Positions 9,232 to 16,537 of a DNA stretch of 64,000 nucleotides are shown in pieces (positions within the stretch are counted from its first letter, which is position 1; each line of letters opens with the position of its first letter). Both the position numbers and the translations under genes were made by a program. Location: assembly GCF_006149005.1 (NCBI RefSeq), contig NZ_VBSL01000011.1, positions 62,001-126,000 on the forward strand, given 5' to 3'. Under the pieces are notes generated by a model. That model saw only the letters and a program-made list of their open reading frames with translations. It did no database searches and had not been told where the DNA came from. The DNA comes from Larkinella sp. C7 (GTDB taxonomy: Bacteria > Bacteroidota > Bacteroidia > Cytophagales > Spirosomataceae).

Positions 9232-10710
9232 ATGATTTCAATACAAAAATGGTTTCTCGTTGTCTTTTTTATCAGCACTTCGGGAATCGCCTGGGCCGAC
9301 GGTTTTCCGGCTGACACCAGCCGGAAAACCAGAATGCCACCGGCCAAAAAAATGATGAAGCAGGACAGCCTGGACCACGCTGCGATGGGTCACGCGATGC
9401 ACGACATGATGCAGATGCAGCAAGGCATGGCCATGATGTCGCACCTCTATTCGCGGAACCTGCCCATGAACCGGAATGCTTCCGGCACGGCCTGGCACCC
9501 CGACCAGACGCCGATGTACATGTATATGTTTCACCCGTCGCAGTCGATGGGAAACCCGTGGATGACGATGCTGCATTACAGCGTTTTCCTGCGGCATACC
9601 AACCAGAATTTCAACAATCCGGGCAAACGGGGCCGCGCGACGCAGTTCGATGCCCCCAATTACATCATGGGAATGGCCCAACGGCAGATCGGACAACGGG
9701 GCTTGCTGGCGTTCAAAGCCATGATTTCGCTTGATCCGCTGACGGTGGGTAACAATGGCTATCCGCTTCTGTTTCAGTCGGGTGAAACCTATCAAGGCCA
9801 GCGGCTGATCGACCGCCAGCATCAGCACGATCTGTTTTCTGAACTTTCGGTCGGTTATTCCTACGCGCTGTCACCCAATGCGGATGTGTTCGGCTACGTC
9901 GGGTATCCGGGCGAACCGGCCCTGGGGCCACCGGCGTTTATGCACCGGCTGTCGTCGTTCAACAACCCGGATTCGCCCTTAGGCCACCACTGGACCGATG
10001 CGACCCACATTACCTTTGGGGTGGCCACCGCCGGTTTTCGGTATAAAATTGCTAAATTGGAAGTGTCGAATTTTACGGGTCGCGAACCGAACGAAAACCG
10101 GTATGGCTTCGACCGCCCGCGTTTCGACAGTTATTCGTACCGGCTTTCGGTAAACCCGTCTCCAACGCTCGCGTTGCAGTTTTCGCAGGGGTTTATCAAG
10201 AGTCCGGAGGCCCTGGAGGCCGATCATAACGTTACCCGAACTACGGCATCGCTTTTGCACAGCAAACCGTTGGGGCAACCCGGTCGCTACGTTTCGTCGG
10301 CGCTGGTCTGGGGGCTGAACGCGCACGATGGCGTCAACGAAAACGCGTATCTGGCCGAAAGCAGCCTGCAACTGGGCAAAACCGCCTTGTTTGGACGGTA
10401 TGAGAACATCACAAAGTCCGTTGACGAACTGGGGCTGAGAGATTACTTTTTCACGGCCCCGAGCGATGACACAAAACTGGTGAACATCAACAGTTTAACA
10501 CTCGGCCTGAATTACCGTCTGTTGCAACTGGCCCAAACCGATCTGGTCGTCGGTGCCCAGTTGACGGGTTCGTTCCCGGACCGGGCTCTGGAACCGATTT
10601 ATGGCAAAAATCCGTTATCAGGGCAGCTATATTTACGAATTACCCCATCGCTGATGCCCATGATGATGCCGGGCAAATCCATGCCGGGCAAATCCATGAA
10701 CCACCATTAA
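9232..10710 (+). CDS. Met/His-rich outer-membrane barrel-like protein of the metal cluster
   Basis: A 492-residue exported protein with a signal peptide ending IAWAD. A mature N-terminus dense in Met and His (DHAAMGHAMHDMMQMQQGMAMM, about 45-70) precedes a body with alternating aromatic strands typical of an outer-membrane barrel. The C-terminal tail is again Met/His-rich, with MPGKS duplicated before MNHH. Met/His tracts of this kind occur in copper-resistance outer-membrane proteins such as PcoB/CopB, to which this may be functionally comparable. I cannot show homology. ATG 9232 was chosen because it starts at the signal peptide 28 bases after the previous stop. Confidence 0.75.
   Translation: MISIQKWFLVVFFISTSGIAWADGFPADTSRKTRMPPAKKMMKQDSLDHAAMGHAMHDMMQMQQGMAMMSHLYSRNLPMNRNASGTAWHPDQTPMYMYMFHPSQSMGNPWMTMLHYSVFLRHTNQNFNNPGKRGRATQFDAPNYIMGMAQRQIGQRGLLAFKAMISLDPLTVGNNGYPLLFQSGETYQGQRLIDRQHQHDLFSELSVGYSYALSPNADVFGYVGYPGEPALGPPAFMHRLSSFNNPDSPLGHHWTDATHITFGVATAGFRYKIAKLEVSNFTGREPNENRYGFDRPRFDSYSYRLSVNPSPTLALQFSQGFIKSPEALEADHNVTRTTASLLHSKPLGQPGRYVSSALVWGLNAHDGVNENAYLAESSLQLGKTALFGRYENITKSVDELGLRDYFFTAPSDDTKLVNINSLTLGLNYRLLQLAQTDLVVGAQLTGSFPDRALEPIYGKNPLSGQLYLRITPSLMPMMMPGKSMPGKSMNHH
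10666..10695 (+). repeat. Tandem 15-bp repeat encoding MPGKS twice
   Basis: ATGCCGGGCAAATCC occurs twice head to tail (10666-10680 and 10681-10695), both copies in frame near the 3' end of the Met/His-rich barrel gene. The duplication is exact at the base level, which suggests it is recent or prone to slippage. Confidence 0.9.
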
Positions 10711-10745
10711 CTTGTCTGAACTTCAAAACGTAAACTCTCTTTACC

Positions 10746-11099
10746 ATGAAAAAGCACTTAATAGGACTCCTGACGATTCTGTTTCTGGCCATCGGCATTA
10801 CGGCCCAGGCTGTTGACGATAAAGAAAAAGAGGTCAAAATCAAGACCTCGGCCATTTGCGAAATGTGTAAGGAACGCATCGAACGCAACCTGGCTTTTGA
10901 AAAAGGCATCAAGGAGTCCAATCTGGACTTGAAGGATAAGGTCGTCACGGTGAAATACAATCCGAAGAAAACCGACATCAACAAGATCAAAGCCAATATT
11001 TCGAAATCGGGATACGACGCCGATGAGGTGACGGCGGATGAAAAAGGCTACGCCAAATTGCCTTCCTGCTGCAAAAAAGGCGGCATGAAGCACAATTGA
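10746..11099 (+). CDS. Exported heavy-metal-associated (HMA, MerP-like) protein
   Basis: A 117-residue protein with a signal peptide (1-22, ending TAQA) followed by one HMA domain. The expected CxxC is Cys38-Glu-Met-Cys41 in SAICEMCKERIE, and the fold signature VTVKYNPKKTDINKIKANISKSGYDADE follows. A C-terminal SCCKKGGMKHN adds a second possible soft-metal site at Cys108-Cys109. It is probably a periplasmic metal-binding chaperone that ends the metal cluster. It is immediately followed by an inverted repeat. Confidence 0.9.
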   Translation: MKKHLIGLLTILFLAIGITAQAVDDKEKEVKIKTSAICEMCKERIERNLAFEKGIKESNLDLKDKVVTVKYNPKKTDINKIKANISKSGYDADEVTADEKGYAKLPSCCKKGGMKHN

Positions 11100-11170
11100 G
11101 AGTTATGAGTTAAGAGTTATGAGTTGGCTGACGCACGCAACCCATAACTCTTAACTCATAATTCTTAACT
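11100..11170. repeat. Word-repeat hairpin A with GGCTGACGC centre
   Basis: Left arm 11103-11121 (TTATGAGTTAAGAGTTATG) is perfectly complementary to 11143-11161, giving a 19-bp stem. The arms consist of the degenerate word GAGTTATGA/GAGTTAAGA in tandem, and the loop contains GGCTGACGC (11126-11134). It begins directly after the stop at 11099 and ends 10 bases before the next ATG. It could serve as a terminator or 3'-end element. No U-tract typical of an intrinsic terminator follows. Confidence 0.85.
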
Positions 11171-11180
11171 AAAAAAAGCT

Positions 11181-12428
11181 ATGCTTTTTGAAAATTCCCT
11201 GGCCTTTGCCCGGCAACTCGATCAGGCCGACCCGCTCCGCTCCTACCGCGACCGGTTTTACATCCCCGAACGCAATGGAAAACCGCTGATCTATTTCTGC
11301 GGTAATTCGCTGGGCCTGCAACCCAAAACCGCCCGGCAGGCACTGGATCACGAGTTAGCGATCTGGCAACAACACGGCGTCGAAGGCTGGTTTGAGGGCA
11401 AGAATCCCTGGCTGACGATTCATCAGCGTTGCAAGGAACCGCTGGCGCAAATCGTTGGAGCCGACCCGTCGGAAGTGTGTCCGATGAATAACCTGACGGT
11501 CAACCTGCACCTGCTGCTGACGTCTTTTTACCAACCCACCGGAAACCGCACGAAAATTTTGACCATCGGCGGTGATTTTCCTTCGGATCAATACGCACTC
11601 GAAACACACCTCCGGACGCGCGGTCTGAAACCGGATGAAACGCTGGTCGAAGTTTTTCCCCGCACCAATGAACATACCTGGCAAACGGCGGATATCCTGG
11701 ATGCCATTGAGCGGCACCGGGATTCGCTGGCGCTCGTGCTGATGAGCGGTTTGCACTACTATACCGGGCAGGTGTTCGACATGGCGGCAATTGCGCAAAA
11801 AGCCCGTCAGATTGGCGTTCCCATCGGATTCGATCTGGCCCATGCCATTGGGAATATCCCCCTTAAACTGCACGACTGGGGCGTAGATTTTGCGGTCTGG
11901 TGTTCGTATAAATACCTCAATTCCGGGCCGGGCGGGGTTTCCGGGATCTTTGTTCATGAAAAACACCACGCGGCTGCCTTGCCCCGGCTGGCCGGCTGGT
12001 GGGGATACGACGAAGCCCGGCGGTTTGAAATGACCAAAGGATTTGTGCCCATGCCGGGGGCCGACGGCTGGCAGCTTAGCACCCCGACGGTTCTGGCGAT
12101 GGCGGTTCACCACGCGGCTTTGCAGCTCACCGCCGAAGCGGGCCTGGAAGCGTTGCGCCGAAAAAGCGAATTGCTGACCGGTTTTCTGGAATTCGTTCTT
12201 CGTGAAACGGCAGGTTTACAGATGATTACCCCCACCAATGCAGCCGAACGCGGTTGCCAGTTGTCGTTATTGGTTCAGCACGACGGAAAAACCGTCTTCA
12301 ACCGACTCACCGAACAGGGCATCATCGGCGACTGGCGCGAACCGGATTGCATTCGGCTGGCCCCTACACCTTTGTACAACTCGTTTGAAGAGGTCTGGCG
12401 GGTTGGTCAGGCGTTTGCGTCCTGCTGA
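11181..12428 (+). CDS. kynU: Kynureninase
   Basis: PLP enzyme that splits kynurenine (or 3-hydroxykynurenine) into anthranilate (or 3-hydroxyanthranilate) and alanine. The 415-residue length is normal. Family motifs are clear: YFCGNSLGLQPK near the N-terminus, MNNLTVNLHLLL, FDLAHAIGN, and the PLP lysine Lys244 in CSYKYLNSGPGG. Tryptophan 2,3-dioxygenase is encoded about 22 kb away at 34759, so the tryptophan-to-kynurenine steps are split in this genome. The start follows repeat element A by 10 bases. Confidence 0.96.
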   Translation: MLFENSLAFARQLDQADPLRSYRDRFYIPERNGKPLIYFCGNSLGLQPKTARQALDHELAIWQQHGVEGWFEGKNPWLTIHQRCKEPLAQIVGADPSEVCPMNNLTVNLHLLLTSFYQPTGNRTKILTIGGDFPSDQYALETHLRTRGLKPDETLVEVFPRTNEHTWQTADILDAIERHRDSLALVLMSGLHYYTGQVFDMAAIAQKARQIGVPIGFDLAHAIGNIPLKLHDWGVDFAVWCSYKYLNSGPGGVSGIFVHEKHHAAALPRLAGWWGYDEARRFEMTKGFVPMPGADGWQLSTPTVLAMAVHHAALQLTAEAGLEALRRKSELLTGFLEFVLRETAGLQMITPTNAAERGCQLSLLVQHDGKTVFNRLTEQGIIGDWREPDCIRLAPTPLYNSFEEVWRVGQAFASC

Positions 12429-12472
12429 GGTTTTTGTATTTTGTGGCTGATTCCTCCCCGTCACAACCTGTC

Positions 12473-13771
12473 ATGTCCCAGTTCATTTCGTATCCTTTGC
12501 AGTGGAACCCGGCTCAAAAGCTGGCCTTCCGTTTTTTCTTTGCCTATTTTCTGCTCTATGTCTTTCCGTTTCCGCTCTCCAATGTGCCCGGCTCCTACTT
12601 CCTGACCAGTTCCTACAACGACGTCTGGCATGCGCTGGTGCCGTGGGTAGGCCGAACGATTTTGCAACTGCCCAATGAAATCACGGTTTTTCCGAACGGA
12701 AGCGGAGATACGACGTTCAACTACGTTCAGCTTTTTTGTTTTGTCGTTCTGGCGTTTGCGGCCACCCTGGTGTGGTCGGTGCTCGACCGAAACCGGGCCA
12801 ACTACAATACGATGCTGTACGGGCTGCTGGTTTTGCTCCGGTATTATCTGGCCATTACGATGTTCACCTACGGTTTTGCCAAAGTGTTCAAGACCCAATT
12901 TCCGTTTCCCAGTATCACGCGGCTCATGGAACCCTACGGCCAATCGTCGCCCATGGGACTGGCCTGGACGTTCATGGGGTATTCGACGGCCTACAACTGG
13001 TTTACCGGTCTGGGCGAGATCATCGGGGGTGCCTTGCTTTTGTTCCGAAAAACGACGGCTTTGGGCGCTATTATTCTGGTGGCGGTTATCGGCAATATCG
13101 TCGCCATCAACTTCTGCTTTGATGTCCCGGTGAAGCTGTATTCGTCGAATCTGCTCCTGATGGCGCTGTTTATCCTGACCACCGACGGCCGACGATTGAT
13201 GAATGTCCTTTTGTTAAACCGCCCGGCACCCGCTCTCAATCTGACGCCTTTCCGAACATCCCGCCGGTGGCGGACAGGCCGAATTATTTTCAAGACGCTG
13301 GCAATCAGCTTTGTTCTGTACGGCCAGACTTACGGCGGTTTTATCACTGCAAAGCAATACGGTGACCAAGCTCCCAAGCCTCCGCTTTACGGCCTGTATC
13401 AGGTCGAAACCTTCGCACTGAATGGCGATACGCTGGCACCCATGCTGACAGACACGACGCGCTGGCGGCAGGTAATGGTTGGAGGGTATATAAGCTATCC
13501 GACTCTGACGATTCGGTATATGAATGATTCACTGCGAAACTATGCCTTTGAGCCGGATACTGCAAAATTACAAGCCGTCTTATATGCCCGTTCCGACACG
13601 GCTCACAAATACCGGCTAACCTACCAGCAACCAGACACGAACTCCCTCATTCTGAAAGGATTCAACCAAATCGACTCTATTTATGTCCGGCTGAAAAAAC
13701 AGGACATTCGGCAGTTTCTGTTGGTAAACCGGGGTTTTCACTGGATCAACGAATACCCGATGAACCGCTGA
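12473..13771 (+). CDS. Polytopic membrane protein, DoxX-like N-terminal part, function unknown
   Basis: A 432-residue protein with about seven hydrophobic segments in the first 270 residues, then a hydrophilic C-terminal region (about 295-432) probably outside the membrane. The membrane part (LRYYLAITMFTYGFAKVFKTQFP, GLGEIIGGALLLFRKTTALGAIIL) recalls DoxX/HTTM-type quinone-linked membrane proteins, but the match is loose. ATG 12473 (MSQFISYP) was preferred to an in-frame ATG at 12434 that lies 5 bases after the kynU stop. Role unknown. Confidence 0.75.
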   Translation: MSQFISYPLQWNPAQKLAFRFFFAYFLLYVFPFPLSNVPGSYFLTSSYNDVWHALVPWVGRTILQLPNEITVFPNGSGDTTFNYVQLFCFVVLAFAATLVWSVLDRNRANYNTMLYGLLVLLRYYLAITMFTYGFAKVFKTQFPFPSITRLMEPYGQSSPMGLAWTFMGYSTAYNWFTGLGEIIGGALLLFRKTTALGAIILVAVIGNIVAINFCFDVPVKLYSSNLLLMALFILTTDGRRLMNVLLLNRPAPALNLTPFRTSRRWRTGRIIFKTLAISFVLYGQTYGGFITAKQYGDQAPKPPLYGLYQVETFALNGDTLAPMLTDTTRWRQVMVGGYISYPTLTIRYMNDSLRNYAFEPDTAKLQAVLYARSDTAHKYRLTYQQPDTNSLILKGFNQIDSIYVRLKKQDIRQFLLVNRGFHWINEYPMNR

Positions 13772-13880
13772 GTATGCCTGATTTTTTGGAATAAAACCGT
13801 ACAATTATTACTCCTAAAAAAGTAGTTGTATTTTTAAGTACTTTTTCTGAAATTACTACCGGATTTTAACAGAAACCCTT

Positions 13881-14393
13881 ATGAACCGGCTCGTTCCTAT
13901 TTTGTCCCTTCTGCTTGTCAGCAATGCATTTGGTCAGGTACAAGCTGGCCGGGAAGTTGAAGGCAAACCTGAATCCGGACAACAAGCCCCTGACCTGGTT
14001 TTGTCCGATAAGCAGAACAGACCGGTTCGGCTTCTTTCTTACACAGGCAATGTGGTTCTGGTTGATTTCTGGGCAAGCTGGTGCGATCACTGCCGTCAGG
14101 AACACGTTCGACTGAAAGCCCTTTATGATCAATACAAAGACCGGGGCCTTCAGATCGTCAGTATTTCCATCGATAAAAATCCGAAAGCCTGGCGAAAAGC
14201 CCTTCAAAAAGCGGAATTGCCCTGGACGCAGCTCACCGATCGGGTAGGCTCCCGAAACATCATTGGCCCTCAATATGGCACGAATTCCATTCCCATCAAT
14301 CTGCTGATCGATAAGAATGGATATGTGCTTCGAAAAGGATTACACGGCACCGAACTGGATCGGCAACTCGCGCTGGTCTTTAACACGCCATAA
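13881..14393 (+). CDS. Exported TlpA/ResA-like thioredoxin
   Basis: A 170-residue periplasmic thiol-disulphide oxidoreductase. A signal peptide (1-18, ending AFGQ) is followed by a thioredoxin fold with active site WASWCDHC (Cys68 and Cys71), IVSISIDKNPKAW and the cis-proline segment NSIPINLLIDKNG. It probably reduces or isomerises envelope cysteines. The upstream 110-base spacer is AT-rich and has only a near-consensus -7 box (TACTTTTT at 13839). It stands alone, convergent with galU. Confidence 0.93.
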   Translation: MNRLVPILSLLLVSNAFGQVQAGREVEGKPESGQQAPDLVLSDKQNRPVRLLSYTGNVVLVDFWASWCDHCRQEHVRLKALYDQYKDRGLQIVSISIDKNPKAWRKALQKAELPWTQLTDRVGSRNIIGPQYGTNSIPINLLIDKNGYVLRKGLHGTELDRQLALVFNTP

Positions 14394-14425
14394 TGCAGCG
14401 ACGGACGTCCTGGTTTCGTCGGTAC

Positions 14426-15295
14426 TCAGGAATGGGCGGCTACGATTTCCTTTAAAAAGGCCAGGAACGGGGCGGAGAATTCCTTGCGTTTCAGCGCAAA
14501 TTCAACGGTGGTTTTCAGGAAATCCAGTTTGTTGCCGATGTCGTGGCGTTTGCCCTCGATGCGGTGCGAATAGATGTTTTCGCGTTTGAGCAGCAGCAAC
14601 ATCGCATCCGTCAACTGGATTTCGTTGTTTTTTCCTTTGGCGGTTTGCTCGATGGCGGCAAAAATGTCGGGCGTCAGGATATACCGGCCCGCGATGGCCA
14701 GATTCGACGGAGCGGCTTTGATGGACGGTTTTTCAATCAGCGTATTCAACTCCATGATGCTGTCACTCAGGGCCGTGCCGCCCACAATTCCGTAGCGGTT
14801 TACCTTGTCGGCCGGTACTTCTTCCACGGCGATGACCGTTCCCCGGTACTGGTCATACGTATCGATCAACTGCTGGGTCACCGGAATCACCGAATCCATG
14901 ATCGTATCCCCCAGCAACACCGCAAACGGCTCGTTGCCTACGTGATGCCGGGCGTAATAAATCGCATCGCCCAACCCGTTCAGTTCTTTTTGCCGGACAA
15001 AATGAATATCCGCCATGTCCGACAACCGGCGCATTTCCAGCAACAACGCTTCGTCTTCTTTCTCCTCCAGCCGGGTTTCCAACTCGTAATTCCGGTCGAA
15101 ATGGTCTTCGATGGAGCGTTTGCCTTTTCCGGTAATAATCAGAATATCTTCAATGCCCGAATCGACGGCTTCCTGCACGACGTACTGAATCGTGGGCGTG
15201 TCGATAATCGGCAGCATTTCTTTCGGTTGTGCTTTGGTGGCCGGCAAAAATCGGGTTCCCAATCCGGCAGCAGGAATTACGGCTTTCTTGATCAT
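14426..15295 (-). CDS. galU: UTP--glucose-1-phosphate uridylyltransferase (GalU type)
   Basis: Forms UDP-sugar from UTP and a sugar 1-phosphate. The nucleotidyltransferase signature GLGTRFLPATKAQPKEMLPI spans residues 11-30, and VLLGDTIMDS, VEEVPADKVNRYGIV and the Lys in IEKPS are present. The 289-residue length is normal for bacterial GalU. It lies downstream of a GHMP sugar kinase in the same direction, which could supply the sugar 1-phosphate. The true substrate may therefore be a sugar other than glucose. Confidence 0.94.
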   Translation of the reverse strand: MIKKAVIPAAGLGTRFLPATKAQPKEMLPIIDTPTIQYVVQEAVDSGIEDILIITGKGKRSIEDHFDRNYELETRLEEKEDEALLLEMRRLSDMADIHFVRQKELNGLGDAIYYARHHVGNEPFAVLLGDTIMDSVIPVTQQLIDTYDQYRGTVIAVEEVPADKVNRYGIVGGTALSDSIMELNTLIEKPSIKAAPSNLAIAGRYILTPDIFAAIEQTAKGKNNEIQLTDAMLLLLKRENIYSHRIEGKRHDIGNKLDFLKTTVEFALKRKEFSAPFLAFLKEIVAAHS

Positions 15296-15300
15296 AATTT

Positions 15301-15391
15301 TGAATGAGTGAATGAGGAATGAGTGAATAAAAAATGGCCGCAGCTATTCAATTATCGCACCGGCGACCCGGTCACTCATTCTATCATTCTA
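15301..15391. repeat. Word-repeat element F (GAATGAGT words)
   Basis: The spacer between the GHMP kinase and galU contains tandem words GAATGAGT/GAATGAGG at 15302-15328. Complementary CACTCATTC and ATCATTCT lie at 15373-15390. It is an imperfect member of the same class as the element at 11100, located after the kinase stop and before the galU start. Confidence 0.6.
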
Positions 15392-15393
15392 AA

Positions 15394-16389
15394 TTAAACT
15401 ACATAAGGTTTGATGACACGGGCGTTGAGGTGTTTCATCTCGACAAACAGGCGGTTGAGCATGTCGTCGTCCTTGTAAATACCGACAATCGCCCCGCCCG
15501 AACCGGCAAACGAGGCCGAGGCTCCGATTCGGCGGGCGGCCGAAATCATTTCCAGGTTGCTCTCGCTGATGGTATAGATGCGTCGGCGCAGGTCGAAATT
15601 TTCGTTCACCAGGGCGTGCAACTGACTGGTTTCGTTGTTCAGAATGGCCTCCCGACCCTGACGAGCCACGTCGGCGATGTCCTGCAACGTCTTGACCACC
15701 AGTTCCTCCCCCTTGTCCCAGCGCGACCGAACGTCGTTGTGAATCCGCCCCGACTGCTTGCCGAGCGACGTTTTATAAGCAATATACAGTTTGGGCAACA
15801 ACCGCGGCTCGATGGGTTCGTAGTCACCATGACCGGTTTTTTCCAGCAGTTCCCGGTCAAAATTCATGTAAACGCAGCCTTCGTAACACTGAATTACGCG
15901 GTCCTGCAAGCCGGCGGTGATACCCAGCTCTTCCGACTCGGTTTTCAACACCAGCGTTGGTAAATGCGGCAGCGGAATTTCAACCTGATAGAATTTCATC
16001 AGTGCCCGAAACGTCGCCACAATGATGGCACTGGAGCCCGAAAGCCCCACCTGGCGCGGAATCGACGTGCTGTAGCGGATGGTGAAGTTTTTGTTGGGAA
16101 GCCGAAAACCGTGCTGATCGCAGTATTCACAAAACCGCTTGAGAGCCGCTTTGATGAGCGGCACCCCGCCGTGGTAGCCCAGCGAGGCAACGGCGTCACG
16201 CAGGTGGTAAATACTCCGAAACGAGTTGGTGTCCTGTTCCTGGGGCTCGATATTCAGTTCCGGTGACTCATAGAGCGACACTGACGCGCCGAAGTTTCGT
16301 ACGGAAATCGAGATCGTTTTGCCAAAAAAACCGTCGGATGGATTGCCTAACAGCCCGGCGCGGGCGTAGGCGCGAGTTTCAATAATCAA
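15394..16389 (-). CDS. GHMP-family sugar kinase, glucuronokinase-like
   Basis: ATP-dependent kinase of the GHMP superfamily, 331 residues. Motif 2 is PRQVGLSGSSAII (Pro111, phosphate loop 115-121) and motif 3 is FAGSGGAIVGIY near residue 294. The N-terminal ETRAYARAGLLGNPSDGFFGKTIS resembles glucuronokinase and related sugar-1-kinases, which make a sugar 1-phosphate. The next gene is galU, and that pairing fits a kinase plus pyrophosphorylase salvage route to a UDP-sugar such as UDP-glucuronate. The substrate is an inference. Confidence 0.82.
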   Translation of the reverse strand: MIIETRAYARAGLLGNPSDGFFGKTISISVRNFGASVSLYESPELNIEPQEQDTNSFRSIYHLRDAVASLGYHGGVPLIKAALKRFCEYCDQHGFRLPNKNFTIRYSTSIPRQVGLSGSSAIIVATFRALMKFYQVEIPLPHLPTLVLKTESEELGITAGLQDRVIQCYEGCVYMNFDRELLEKTGHGDYEPIEPRLLPKLYIAYKTSLGKQSGRIHNDVRSRWDKGEELVVKTLQDIADVARQGREAILNNETSQLHALVNENFDLRRRIYTISESNLEMISAARRIGASASFAGSGGAIVGIYKDDDMLNRLFVEMKHLNARVIKPYVV

Positions 16390-16488
16390 GAGTTTTCTTA
16401 ATTGGTACCGTTTGGCGGCAAGTTAGGAGATAAATGACTAATGAACAATGAAAACTGAGAGATCGGACTCGGGATTCTGCGTATACGC

Positions 16489-16522
16489 GGCCCTGTCAGC
16501 GGTCGAAGACCCTGACAGGGCC
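16489..16522 (-). terminator. GC-rich hairpin after the GH116 gene
   Basis: GGCCCTGTCAG (16489-16499) pairs perfectly with CTGACAGGGCC (16512-16522). An inner GGTC/GACC pair closes a GAA loop. It lies 16 bases beyond the stop of the minus-strand GH116 gene. No T-run follows, so an intrinsic-terminator role is tentative. Confidence 0.65.
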
Positions 16523-16537
16523 CATCCCGGCAAACAC

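Noticed and set aside
10666-10695. CRISPR-like repeat
   Set aside because: Only two adjacent 15-bp copies without spacers, both within a coding frame. No cas genes are present.
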